This document shows positions 10,001 to 22,051 of a stretch of DNA of 64,000 nt, piece by piece (the stretch's first letter is position 1; every line of letters begins with the position of its first letter). Below the pieces are notes generated by a model. The model saw nothing but the letters and a program-made list of their open reading frames with translations. It did no database searches and was not told where the DNA came from. Source of the DNA: Xiphydria camelus (Eukaryota > Arthropoda > Insecta > Hymenoptera > Xiphydriidae); the NCBI GenBank assembly GCA_963678675.1, contig OY783195.1, positions 2,304,001 to 2,368,000 on the forward strand. Reading direction: 5' to 3'. The position numbers and the translations under genes were made by a program.

Positions 10001-12904
10001 AGGGACGCAAATTGCACGTGGGAACGCAGCATGGAAAGGTAAATTCAACTGTTGTTACTCTAAAAAAAACCTTCTATGATGGTTATTATATCATTTGTTA
10101 GAATATCGATGCTATTGTAGCAAGGGAGATGCTACAAAAACATAATATCGAATTAGAGAAATTAATCGTCGATACGAAAGATAAGCAGGAAGAACTTAGA
10201 GTATTGCAAGAAGTTAGGAAACAGTTTGAGGTACTTTTATTCAACGTGCTTTTGCTCGAAATTCTTCTTTGAGATTGGTATAGTTTCCTGCGAGGTTTTT
10301 GCGACTCTTATCTCGCGTAACTGTTGATGTAACGTAATATACTCATATCGTCTTAGAACTTCATCGAATTTTTTTGTACAACTTATTATGATAGTGCAAA
10401 AAATTTAAAAAACGAATTTTTTATAATCAATTAAAGAGAATATAAACGTATGAAATTTTACGAGTATTTCTCAACTATATCAGAGAATAGAAGACATGGA
10501 GAAGATGAACGATTCGCTGACGAAAGATTTAAACGATCTACTAGCGGAGGAGAGAAACAAAGACTTGAAACTTGCAAAGTGCATAGAGAGAGTCAGTTGT
10601 TTATACGAGGATATCGATGTGAAAAAGAAAGAAGTTTGTTTGAATTCCTTGCAGCGTAGTGTCGCAAGACGTTCGTTGATTCAAGAAACCGAGAGATACC
10701 ATTTCATTTTCAGATAATAAGCTTATACGCTCAGATTGCTTGTTGCGAGGCGGCAAAGTGTGAGCAGACTAGAATGATCGAACAATTAGAGGAAAAGGCG
10801 CAATTGTACGAGCAGGAAACCGACGATTGTTTGTTTGAACTGAACGCCTCTAAAGAAATTATCTCTATCCTGCAGAACAGGGTTTGTTCCTTGAGAGGAT
10901 TGCTGAAGGAGAAATCGGATCACATGGCAAAATTGCAAGCGGACTACGAAATGTTAAAGGTGTGATACGTTAATATTAGACATTCGTCTACAAATAACGT
11001 AAATGACATATTATTACTGAGATTTGTTTGTTGCAGAATGAAAATTGCATTTTGAAAACTGAGGCTACTATATCACAAAATAAAGCCCGGGAAGATGTTT
11101 GCAATTTAAACACGAAGGTATGTGCAACTAGTTACAGCCAAGCTTTATTCGTTTAAATACGACTTACGTGGATGCTTCGTCTACTTTATCTACATTATCG
11201 AATTTATACCGTTCGAATAAAATAATATTGCAGCTCAAAGGGCTGAGATTTCAATTACACCTAGTCGAGGATAATTATCGTAGAGTTACGGACGATTACA
11301 AGATGAGTCAGGAGTTACTGGTTAAAACAGCGCAACGAGAGGCCGACTTACAACATACGATTACAGTAATGGTAATTAAATTTCTATCTTTGGCACTACG
11401 TACGCTCGCAGTATCGTTTTACGATTTCAAGTTTTACCAACGAATAGTACCCGATTACTCAGCGTATATTCAACAATGTACGTATGTTATGTCCTAGGAG
11501 AAGAACTTTCTCTGTAAATTATCAGCTGCTGAAAGGCAAGAAGCAAACTTGAACGAAATTGTAGATAAGTTAAACGAGGAACTCGAAATCGCACGCTGTC
11601 GACTCGCTTCGAAATGTCTTGAACTTTGTCAAACTCAGAGTCAATTACAAGTCATTCAATCAGATGTAAGTTTATCGGGCAATTGGATAATGTACGATTA
11701 GTTGTTTCAATTAAAATTTTCATCCTTGATATCCCCAAGATCCAGTTGCTCAAAGAAAAGCTGATGAAAATGGAAAAAGCAAACTGTTGCCTATCGCGGC
11801 AGCTGAAACGATGCAGGGATGAAAATGTTACTCTATTCGAAAGGAACAAAGTACTTGAACTAGATAACATTAAATACGTAACAGAGGTATGTATTTTAAA
11901 GAATATAGAACAGAATTGGGAATTAGCCATTGAATCGTCGTCTCCCTAAAGATACAGTGTAATTTTAACGTTACTTCTCTCATTCTTTCTCTAACTACAT
12001 TCGTGCCATAATTTTCAGATCGAGGACATGCACAAGTCCCTATTAGAGTTGCGAAAGGAATGCCAGTTAAAGGCTGAGTCGTTAGCCTGCATGACGGCCG
12101 AATTGAATTTCACGGCGGCCAGCAAATCGGAACTTTGCAGCGAATCACAGTACGTCGTTTCGTGTATTCGCGATTGGATGGAAGAACAGAAACGGCTTGT
12201 CGACACTCTCGCGCTTCGGCTTAAACAGAAACAGCAACGACTTTCGCAGCTTGAATTTCAGAATAAGTACACATTGTCTCTTACTTCAACTTCATCGAAA
12301 TACCTATCCCTTGCTACATTAAGACTCGCATGCCAAATCTGTTTCGAAAATTTCCAAATTAATCGTTATATATTCCTTGTATAGAACTCTCTTCGCCATG
12401 GTCAAGAAACTCCGGAGACTCAACGTTTCCATATCGCAAAGATTGAAACGATATCGTAGCACAAAGAGTACATGTATAGATTGTCCCGTGCCCCGTTTGC
12501 GTGTCCCGTGTTGCAGAAAAGTCCGAATTTGCTCGAGCAGTTCGACTTGTACACGCTCGCTCAAAGTAAGCAAAGCGTATATTTACTATAGAGCCTCTCA
12601 CTGGGTAGTTTCGAATTCAATCTACACATAACGTCCAGCAGCGCAGAGTGTTTCGGAGAGAGAATTTATAAATTTGTTGATATTACTCCATTCACACACA
12701 CAGAAATGCGGCTCGATTAAAACTATGAGAAAGACTTCGACGTGCGGCAACTCTTGGTGGTTCCCAAAAATGGAGCACTTATTGAAGGAAGTCCGTAGGA
12801 GCAGCCAGTGGCGGAGTGAAAACACGACGAACTGTCGAACCGGAAACGATCCTAGGTTGGATGAGAGCCGTGATTACGGATATCAGTCATCCACCAGCAA
12901 GTGA
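7006..12904 (+). CDS. Long coiled-coil protein, downstream exon block (22 exons, about 1115 aa)
   Basis: Exons: 7006-7143, 7393-7488, 7639-7770, 7957-8067, 8162-8257, 8348-8482, 8560-8655, 8870-8959, 9019-9165, 9247-9339, 9417-9514, 9612-10038, 10102-10230, 10484-10633, 10714-10959, 11037-11117, 11234-11371, 11498-11665, 11740-11886, 12019-12266, 12385-12565, 12704-12904 (TGA). Every border is GT..AG and every phase fits; nearly all are phase 0. The product is continuous Glu/Lys/Leu heptad sequence, then a Cys/Arg-rich segment (exon 12385-12565) and a hydrophilic tail ending YQSSTSK. No start codon with a good exon was found between 6454 and 7006, and 7006 opens in phase 0, matching the donor at 5960. 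The best reading is one gene of about 1536 aa starting at 1432 with an early alternative last exon. Family not recognised; large insect centrosome, kinetochore or trafficking scaffolds look like this. The donor at 7770 (GAG|GTCTTA) is weak. Confidence 0.68.
7786..7880. mobile_element. Mariner-like hairpin MITE (95 bp)
   Basis: Two arms of about 35 bp face each other: TATATTAGGTGTACAACTTT continuing to CGCCGTTTTTC on the left, and its near-perfect reverse complement on the right, with a loop of about 25 bp. The ends are AT-rich with TA. It begins 15 bp after the exon ending at 7770 and supplies an alternative GT donor (ATTAG|GTGTAC) at its own edge. Confidence 0.65.
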
Positions 12905-13732
12905 AGCTGCGAATATTGTACACTATGTCAATATAAGCTTCGACAGCGCGCTTAAGTTCGGTATGAAGATATTTGATACTGCGTGTCGTATTAACAAGAA
13001 AGACAGTTGGCAAATTTACTTCGAAAGATATTTTTCCGATCAAATGGTACGGAGGTGGACGTGGTGGTAGTCGAGGTGGTTTTTTATATTAGTATTACTG
13101 ATAGCATGTTTTTTCTTAAATATATGTACACTGGTGATGACTAGGCGAAGGTATATTGTTTATTTTTGTCTTAATTATCGTACAATAATCTTGGCTTTAT
13201 GTTTACTGCCTCTCTTTCATACTATATTTTTTTCTCTCTTTCATGCTATATTTCTCTCCTTTTCAATTTTCCTTTCCCCTCTTCTTTTTCATATTCCCTT
13301 CCTTCTGGTTCAAGTGATGCTGCTTCTTCTACGACTTTCGTTTGCTCTTGTAGTGGTAATACCAAGCGGTAATTGGGGAGGCATGTGAATCGCAAGAGAG
13401 GGAGGTGACGCATGTACGTCGACCAGAAGAAGTGAAGGGTCGAAATACCTTCGGAGAGAGTAAATACTTCGTCACTTTTCGGTGGGTTCTACGATATAAA
13501 TATGATATATCAATGAAATGCTTCTTGTTGCAAATATTATTCTATTTTGAAGTCTATCTCAGATTCGAATTGAAAATACTGACTAATGTAGAATGGATGA
13601 ACAATCCCTCCTGAAAGAAAGCATAGGTTTCTGCGGCTGTACGCCACGAGCTCGAAAGAAAGAAACGATGAGTGAGATGAATCAATCCTAATAGAGCGGA
13701 TACACCTTTCTCCGTGAAATTGTTGTCCCTAA

Positions 13733-13750
13733 AATAAAGGGCGAAATAAA
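13733..13750 (+). terminator. Paired poly(A) signals of the coiled-coil gene
   Basis: AATAAA occurs at 13733-13738 and again at 13745-13750, about 830 bp after the TGA at 12902-12904 and followed by a T-rich stretch. They are the first closely paired hexamers after the stop. Confidence 0.4.
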
Positions 13751-14035
13751 TTATTTGATTTTTTTCATCGAGCTTTCGTTAATCTTAAAATTACAATGTA
13801 CAGAAGTTTTGCTTTCCTACTAATTTTGTAATAAGACAAAGTTCGTAGATTGTCATATCGCGGACCAACTTTATGAAACACTGTAAACGTGTAATAACGA
13901 CCTACATAAATACCTTGCAAACTGAAAAGTTTCCCACATTAATTTTAGAAAGAGGCATTTACTCGACGAGTTCGCAACATCTCCGAGCTGTTTATTACCT
14001 AAAACATGATACACTCGAATATTTTTCCGATAATT

Positions 14036-14323
14036 CTATAAAATCCTACATTTACCAATCAGTAACATGATTGCTTCTCTGTTACGTTGATTTTGCTTCA
14101 TATAAGGCATATCCTGTTGCGTGATAAACTGCCACGTGCAAATGCTTGGCGTTGGCAATTTATCAGTCCGCGAAGTGTGTGTTGGGTTTTCAGGAACATA
14201 AAATGGACCACACAAATCATCGTAATTCACTCTGTAGTGGACATTCGGATCTGAATGTATTTCTCTAGTTGGAATATCTGTGTAACTCGTTGAGAACACG
14301 GAGGAGAGCGATAGAAAAGTCAT
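14036..14323 (-). CDS. Possible small single-exon ORF (95 aa), unrecognised
   Basis: Reverse-strand ORF starting MTFLSLSSVFSTSY and ending IGKCRIL. Its middle (DPNVHYRVNYDD, then YVPENPTHTSRTDKLPTPS) has natural-looking, non-repetitive composition, unlike the other chance ORFs nearby. The frame stays open a further 15 codons upstream. No splice partner, signal peptide or domain was recognised. It could be one exon of a small gene, for example a short sperm or cilium protein, or noise. Confidence 0.25.
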   Translation of the reverse strand: MTFLSLSSVFSTSYTDIPTREIHSDPNVHYRVNYDDLCGPFYVPENPTHTSRTDKLPTPSICTWQFITQQDMPYMKQNQRNREAIMLLIGKCRIL

Positions 14324-16011
14324 TTTATCAATTGAATTGATATCGGTATGGTGCGCGGGTAGATCGGATTAGAAAAGTTGAAGGCTCCCGTCTTATCTCT
14401 TCATTTTTTCTTTGTAAATTCCCTTTGAATACTCCCTGGCGAAATGCTCTCGAATTGATCTGGCAAAATCGTAGATCCGACGAACGCAGAGTGTGAATTT
14501 TCGCATCACTCGTTGCCGTCGATACCGCGAGGATAAAGGAACTGTATCTTTTGCCATAAATAAATGTATTTTAATATCATTTATATATAAATTATCGTTG
14601 AAACTACACAATAGCTGTGTCGAACTACAGTGACCCACGCTTTGTACATTTATTATAATATTCACAAGTTTATTTTTCTCCTTGTATAATAATTCATAAT
14701 TTATCATGATTTATCAATAAAATTAATATACAATATATTTTAGCGTAAATATAAGTGTTATACACGAACGATCTATTAAAGAAAATGTAGAGTTATAGCG
14801 GCGGGATTACGGTACCCGCAGCCGCTATGTGTGTGTTACATGATTTTCGCGTACCAAATAATGTCACTGATATTATTACCATTCATTTAAATGAAACGTT
14901 ATTGTTATTATTTATTACACAAATCATACCAACTATATGATTTATAATATAATATATTTATATATTTATAACGAACACCGCCCATTTTTCTACTAGAATT
15001 ATGAATAGGAGTTACTGCCGCTAACCAAAATCCGAAGTTCGAGATGGGTGATACCGAAATGCGTTGACATGCGTTTTTTTTTCACCGATCAATCAAACGA
15101 ACACGTCCACGTTGGTATGGTGCACCTCCCTTTCTTAATAGTAGTTGTTTCTCACGTATGTCCCACACGTTACAGGCAAGTGAACAGTGTGCTTGCCTTT
15201 GTTGAATATGGTACACATCTGAAATCACAAACGAAGCATCTTTCATTCTTCGAGAAGTAGTGTTTCAGCTTGTGATGATTGAGATTTCGGTCATAAGTGG
15301 GGACAGTAGCATAATAAGGGGTTAAGTGTGCATTTAGAATTTACGGGCTTTCAGTCGCATGATACTCGTCGCAAAAATGTATCTATCGCAGAGCTCTGAC
15401 CGTGTCACGAGACTCTACTCTTATCACATAATCTGTGTTAGGACTTCGACGTTAAAAAACAGCTTCAAGTGGTATCAAATTAGACGGAATTTTTTTCAAA
15501 CCAAATGATAGTGAACGTGTTCGTTTGTTTGGGAAGAACTAATTAGGACGCACAAAACGCGTGGAATTAGCTTGACTCTTTCTGCGATTTTGTGAACGTC
15601 TTGAAATGGTACTTTGGAAGTAGATATGCTAAACTCTTCGCTATATCATGGCATGATTAGTTCGCGAGTAAGGATGATAGGCGGTGGATGGCTGTGACGG
15701 TACGCAAAGTATACGTCAATATGCGATATTGTGATTCCATATATTTAAATTTAGGGAACATGTACAGTACACACAAGCTTATGCTCATCTCTACCACTGG
15801 AATGGAGTAGCTTCTCTTTATTACAAACACCGTTTCTCTTGCACTTGCGGTACACGTAAATCTTTAATATCACATTTCTTACTAGAATTTCCTCGTTCTT
15901 CCATAGAAACGTAGTCGCGCGCAACTACTTTAGAGACTTACACATTTATATTTATAAGCAATATAAACGGGGCTTACATCGAAACTTATATACACTGTTC
16001 GTACGGTACCT

Positions 16012-16254
16012 TTAACCCGTCAGAACTCGCGCTATGAGCATTTCTCTCACGCTAATTTTCACGGTATAAGAAACTTTTACAAAAATCATCCAAATGTTTC
16101 GAGAATGTTTCTTATCCTTAAACAACTATTCCTCTTTCTTTCAGTGTAAATTAAAAACAAAAGGATTCAGTCAAATTCGAAAGAAAAATGTTGTTCCTAT
16201 ACCGTGGAAATTTGCGTGAGAGAAATGCTCATAGCGCGAGTGCTGACGGGTTAA
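16012..16254. mobile_element. piggyBac-type MITE with TTAA duplications
   Basis: TTAA at 16012-16015 and 16251-16254 flank a 235-bp element that begins CCCGTCAGAACTCGCGCTAT and ends with the reverse complement CTGACGGG. The terminal inverted repeats run about 55-60 bp (through the ATGAGCATTTCTCTCACG motif) with few mismatches. TTAA targets and CCC-type termini are typical of piggyBac-family non-autonomous elements. No ORF inside. Confidence 0.8.
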
Positions 16255-17527
16255 ATCGTCACAGTTTCGTTCGGCAAAGCGAACTACCGCGATTAACAAC
16301 CCTCGCTTGCATATACAGATAGAGAGGGAAAATGAAGCTTGGTGCTATTTCAAAATTGTTCTATATATCAGTTCAATTTTGAAGGAGCTTTTAAATAATT
16401 CTTGACTGGACAATTGTGATTTCATTGAAATAAAATAATACCTGTCATTAAATTTTCCTCTGCAATATAGAAGCGTACAACTTCTAGAAGGAAATGCGTC
16501 GAAAAATTAGAAAGGAATCACGCATGATACTTTAATTTAGGTATAGAAATTCGGGAGCATCAGAGCAAGTGTGGTACAATTATACAAAATGTATGTATAG
16601 CTTAGTAACAGTAATGCATGATCCCTAATTTGCCTTGAATACAACATGCTATTACGAATACGATAGGTATTGATATATTTTGAAAGAATTGAATTGGTAT
16701 TTCATTGTAATTACAGATCTTTAGTTTTACAATTTACATTTTGCTTTATTTCTAGGCAAAATCAATAAGGAATGTGAAAACGTAACAAAATTGAAGCGAT
16801 AGTAGTAATAGGAAAGCAAAGCCGTAAAAAAGATAGAAAAAGAACCATTAACCATGTCATCAACTGTGTCAATTGAACAGTTATGATATAAGAACTCGAA
16901 GAATTAAACGCTAACAATTTAACTTCAATATGCGTACTGAAAACACCTTGAGAAAATCCAGCAGATATTTTGTAAAAGAATAGGTATCTTTGCTTACAAA
17001 AAATAAAGTTTTATCCTGTTCCCATAGGCAATTAGTTAGGACGATTGAAAATCTGATGAATAAAGGAAAGTGAAAATTGATAAATCAGTGTTAAAAGGAA
17101 GAGGAAGTTATATCAAAGATGAAATAGGAAACATTAAGTAAGGTGCCAAGTGTGCGAATTGAATAGTCATAACAATTTCGGGCAATGAACGGTAAACATA
17201 TCGTCTCAATAAAATGACGATCATAAAAAACTAACTCGATATAAACACCGAAATATCTACTTGGATGAACAGAGAACTGTAGAGGAATCACGATTTCTAT
17301 TTCGGCATGAAAATTCAATAGTTTAAAACAAGGAATTCAAAAATTTCAACATAAAATATTATTGCAGATAAAATTAATGATACAAAGTGCAATATACGCG
17401 TACTGAATATCTATTTTACATTTTGAGAGGGTCCAGCGGGTATTTTGTCGACACCGCATTAATTACATATCTTTACTTTATATATACAAAACTAGTTGGA
17501 ATATACAACAGTTTGAAAAAATGAGGA

Positions 17528-17534
17528 TTATTAT

Positions 17535-17567
<33 letters not shown>

Positions 17568-17575
17568 GTATGTAT
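17528..17575. repeat. TA / TATG microsatellite
   Basis: A run of TA dinucleotides passes into about five TATG units. It produces spurious Tyr/Ile/His-rich ORFs on the reverse strand. Confidence 0.85.
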
Positions 17576-18158
17576 ATGAACATATACCTCGAAACTACAA
17601 AATACCATACGACGCGCGTGTATTTGAGGCTTGATGCCATAAAAATATGAAATATGCCTATAATATATATATAGAGATAAACACAAATCGTTGCTCGATT
17701 CAGTTTACGCGTCGTTAAAATCAACGTGCGTCGAAGTGTTTATCGATTTGGAGTGTCACCGTAACGATTACTCGAATGAACGATTCAGACGCAAAATCGA
17801 ACGTACGGTCTCATAATGAAAACCTCGCAACGTTTCACGTTATTTTGAAAGTCCTGAAAGCAATTGCCGATACAAACGGTTACAACCCTTTGACTTCGAT
17901 CGCTTGAATAAAAAACGGTTAATTGATCTTTTCTTCATCATAAAAGTTGATACATATGCGAATAACTTGTACTGTAAACAGCACGTGTCACTTTTGTATA
18001 TTTCAAATGTGTAGATATTTCATTGAGAGACTGCTCTTTCTTCGCGCCTTAGTATATCAATTACGCTTCACTGTCGCCTTTCGTTGCAAGGGACATGTGT
18101 TTTTAACTATAACAAAAATTGATACCAAAGTATATGCAACACGTACGGATTGGAGTAA

Positions 18159-19437
18159 TCACTTGCAGCAATTGCCAGCAGCCGCTTTTTGTCCTTCTGT
18201 TTCGACTAGTCGACGTCCTTGTCCGCTCGTGCCCGCATTTCCGGTCTGCTCGCTCTTTGGAAGCTTCTTAGCTGTAACACGATTATACGCCGTGATTCAC
18301 TCGATACTCCGGGAGACGGGCTCGCGGTAAGCGAGGACAACAATGCTCTCTTTGCAATTTAGAATTGAAAGGGAAACTCGTGTCGATGTAACAGAACGGA
18401 AAGCGATTTTTATAACTTTCCAGGCGCAGAGGGATTGCCTTACCGATAGCCAAGAATATGTCGTTGACATTCATCGCGGTTTTAGCAGAAGTCTCCATAA
18501 AGAGAAGGCCATTCTCATCCGCGTAAGCTTGGGCCTCTTCGTACTCGACGACTCGCTTGTTGGCAAGATCCGCTTTATTGCCAGCGAGCGCTATTACTAT
18601 GTTCGGGCTGGCCTGCCGTTGCAGCTCTTTCACCCACGTCTTAGCGCGACCGAATGTGTCCTATATTTTAAAGACATTTCGATTGATAAGATTGATAATT
18701 GACGACTGCTCAGCGCATCGCGGGAGGAAGGACCGGAAAAAGTTTACGGATGCTGGAGGACAGATATTTTCGTGCAACGTTCGGACAGGATGATGGCACG
18801 TTACGATACGGAGGATCGGCGGAGCGTTGAGAAAAAAAACCCACCTGATTCGTTATGTCGTATACAACGATGGCCGCTTGCGCGCCGCGATAATACATGG
18901 GCGCCAGACTATGATAACGTTCCTGGCCTGCAGTGTCCCAAATCTCAAATTTTACGGTCGTGTCGTCCAGGCACACCGTCTGTGTTAGAAATGCGGCTGC
19001 GTGCAGAAATACGGGTACGATTAGATCGCGCGTGCGATTCGGTTCGCGAGATATTTTGGGGCAGAAAGTATATCGCGCGCGAATGTCGGCGAGCCGAGGC
19101 GAATTCCGGATTAAAGAGACGAGATAAAGGAAACAGAAAGGTCAGTGAACGGAGGCTATGGTTCCAGAGTGCCCCTTTTTTACTTCTACTAATTGGTAAT
19201 GTTTTGCAGATGCAAGTGAAACCTTGGATTGAGATCTAGCGATTCGAAGGCATGCGCGAAGAGAAGAAACTCACCTCCTATTGTACTTTCCTGGTATTCG
19301 TGAAACTGACCCTTCACGAACCTCAATACGAGACTAGATTTTCCCACTGCAGATTCTCCCAGCAACACCAATTTGAATTGACAAATTTTCCCTTGCGTGG
19401 AACCGTTTGGCCTTTGGGCCATACCCCGATTAGCCAT
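18159..19437 (-). CDS. Rab5: Rab5 small GTPase (4 exons, 214 aa)
   Basis: Exons on the reverse strand: 19437-19275, 18996-18845, 18660-18444, 18271-18159 (TGA). All introns are GT..AG and the 645-nt CDS is in frame. Rab5 directs early-endosome fusion and endocytic sorting from the endosome membrane in its GTP-bound form. Seen directly: P-loop GESAVGKS at residues 27-34, the effector segment [19 protein letters not shown] at 74-80, NKAD at 133-136, the ETSAK motif at 161-165, and a C-terminal CCK for double geranylgeranylation. Gln79 is the switch II catalytic glutamine. Length equals the usual Rab5 size (about 215 aa). The start follows the conserved short N-terminal extension ([12 protein letters not shown]). 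The last exon (113 nt) is short and easily missed: the codon for Ala is split G|CT across the final intron. Confidence 0.97.
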
Positions 19438-22051
19438 GACGACCTGATGGAACAGAAATATCTTATGTCTTCTCTCCTTTTCAAGGCTCGGCCCTTAATC
19501 GAGATGAGATTTTGAAAGTCCCGCGCAATGCACACGATGAACGTGAAGTAAAAGGTGGGGGGAGGGTGGTTGTTTTAAGCGTGTGTTCCTGTTTGTCTTT
19601 CAGCAGTGTTGATAAAGATAATTTTAATTACGCCTCGAGCAAAGATGTTGATAATGAACAGAAAGAACAGAATTGAACTGGATAGAGATGGGGATTTAAA
19701 AATATATTGCTTCGACAGATACATAGAATATAAATAAGTAGGGTGCGTATACTCTCGATGCAAGTATCGTCGTATTGAAATGCATGTGTGTAGAATTGTT
19801 TTTCCATTGCAGAGGAAGCGAAAGTATCAAGAAAGGAAAAGTCGATGACCATTGAAAATACTCAGGAAATTTCGAAGTGCATCGTACGAGACAGCCATAC
19901 CCATATACCGGAGGAATAACCACAGGTTCGACGAAAAAAATTATAGGTCACATATTACATCGCATAAATCAAATGTCAAATGTATCACAAATAAGAAGCG
20001 CAACAGTAAAAAATTCGTAAAACCACGATGAATTTCTCGACGTTAAGTCGAGATGCGTCATTACGAAGCGTTATAATAAAAATCTCGTATACTCTAACGA
20101 AAGCGCACCAAGTCGTGTAATCGACAAAATCGCGCGTCAAACTGCACACACAACACGCACCGCCGTAACGCTAATTCGCGGATCCTCCGGTCACGCGAGA
20201 CAATAGAAGACTCCGCGCAACGTGAAATGAAAAATTCGAATTCCGTTCAAAAATCGCATGGTGCAAACGATCCTTCGAACGTCGATCGTTGCATCGATTC
20301 GAGATTACGTATCCGCGACGCATTCCAAAACGCGCCTCACAAGCGGCGAATTCCGAGCGCGAAACACCCGTCGGACCGATCCGATTGCTACAGCCCTGAA
20401 CTTGTCACCGCCCGTAAGACGTCAGCAAACTTCTAAATATTGGATTCTGCGTTAAAATATCTTTGTTCATTCACTCGCGAACACAACGTAAACAGCGTTC
20501 GAAACGCGGTTTACGCGCGTTCGTCCATTTCTCGAATGGACGAGCTCGTCTTTTGTCTCCCCGCTCGAGATAAACAAGCCCGTGACAGCTCTCCGCTGGC
20601 CCCGTAGTCAATTTTTCGCGAACCGACCAACGCACCGCTACGCTGCCCCGCGAATAAACACTGCAAGCTACACGGAGCGGATACGCGGATAATCGCGAAA
20701 TGCCAGCACTTGCCTTCGGTGAGAATGATTCGATCTCGGTCGATTTTGACCCCCGCTCCCGAAAAAAACTCCGACTAATACCGACTTCGCGCTACGCACC
20801 GCGATAAAGCCATTCACGGATGCGATACCAACGCTACGTACGTGCGACGTACGTACGACCACTTGTTCGGGCTAATCGGCTGGTCTGGTCGCAGCGTCAC
20901 GCGGATAATTTACATAGGAGACACGATTTGGTGACAGCTCGCGACGGTACTCCGGTTTCCCGTCGCGAATCGCAAGCAACGAGCGCGGTGGAATTTCGCG
21001 CAGCACGCGACGGGATCGACGGGGGACTCGCGTAAGTGGGCGCCCCCGAAGGGATTTCACAAAAAATTCTCCCTGGCCTAACCTACGATAACAAAATATA
21101 GCCAAACTCACGAGTGACACTAAACCCGTGCGGTACACACGACACTAGACACGCACTGCTGCGCCACTTCTCAGACCGGTGCTAATGCACGCACGCACTG
21201 ATCGCACCGAGCGAAACAATATGCAGTCGTCAATTACCAATTAGTTTGTGACGGGCTGGAGGGAGTGCAGTCGAGTCCAGTAACCTAGGTTCCTTCGAAG
21301 ACCTTCCGATTTCGTTTCGCTTTACTTCTGGTCTCAATCAGCGCACCCTCCACTCTATCCATCCATCCCCGCTAACATGGCCGTCACTGTGACCCTCCAA
21401 TCGTAGCTCAACCGTGCTCAAAGGAGCTTTTACATCGAGCAAATTTTTATTTCGATCTCAAATGTCCGACGTGGCTGCGATATTTCGATTTTGCCATGTA
21501 ATCGCGATGAATTATCGTGAAGCGATCGCACGATCGTCGCGTCGGAATGATAATAAAACAGCGTTTGTCCAGTTCGAAGCGGAAGCGCGTTCTCATGAGA
21601 TCTCGAGTGATATGAATCACTTCCGGCGTTCGACGCGGGCTCTTAGGGGGAAAGGATAAACCATCGGAAGGGGGGCGAACGATATAACCTTGCTTTTCGT
21701 TTCGTTGTTTGGAGGCATTTAATTACGCAAGGCCCGTTAATTGTAGATTGCATGAAAGAAGGAGAGAGACCAGAGGTTGCCCTTGCGCGTCAATCATTTC
21801 AACGCCAGAGAAGGATGTAGAAAGGGTGCGCGTTGCACACGTGTTAAGTGACAGACGGAAATGTCGCGGCACCCTCCTGATCGCTGGTTGGACGAGTTCC
21901 GAATTTTTTCTCCAATGCCAGCAGTCTCTGCGAAAATGTCATCCTCGTGGCGCCTCCGTCATACAGTCAGCTTACTTCTCATTGGATGGTTAATGATGGA
22001 ACAATTTTTGGAGCAGTTCGATGATAAGGACAGGTGGAATCACATACCAAT
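19438..22051. promoter_or_regulatory. CpG-rich divergent spacer between Rab5 and UPRT
   Basis: No coding exon was found. From about 20100 to 21650 the DNA is much richer in CG dinucleotides than its surroundings (many CGCG, TCGCGA and CGTACG words) and lies between two genes transcribed away from each other. It probably holds both promoters and 5' UTR exons. Start sites cannot be placed by eye. ORFs here are Arg-rich artefacts of the CpG content. Confidence 0.5.

Larger units (their letters stand above)
12905..18158. other. Long non-coding interval between the coiled-coil gene and Rab5
   Basis: Contains the 3' UTR of the coiled-coil gene, a weak reverse-strand ORF at 14036-14323, a piggyBac-type MITE (16012-16254), a TA/TATG microsatellite at 17528-17575 and presumably the Rab5 3' UTR just below 18159. 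Otherwise AT-rich with no supported exon. Confidence 0.6.

Noticed and set aside
13134..13388. Hydrophobic Leu/Phe-rich ORF
   Set aside because: A pyrimidine-rich stretch in the 3' UTR of the coiled-coil gene; low complexity.
14393..14707. 104-aa reverse-strand ORF
   Set aside because: AT-driven Ile/Asn/Lys start and basic tail, with no family signature.
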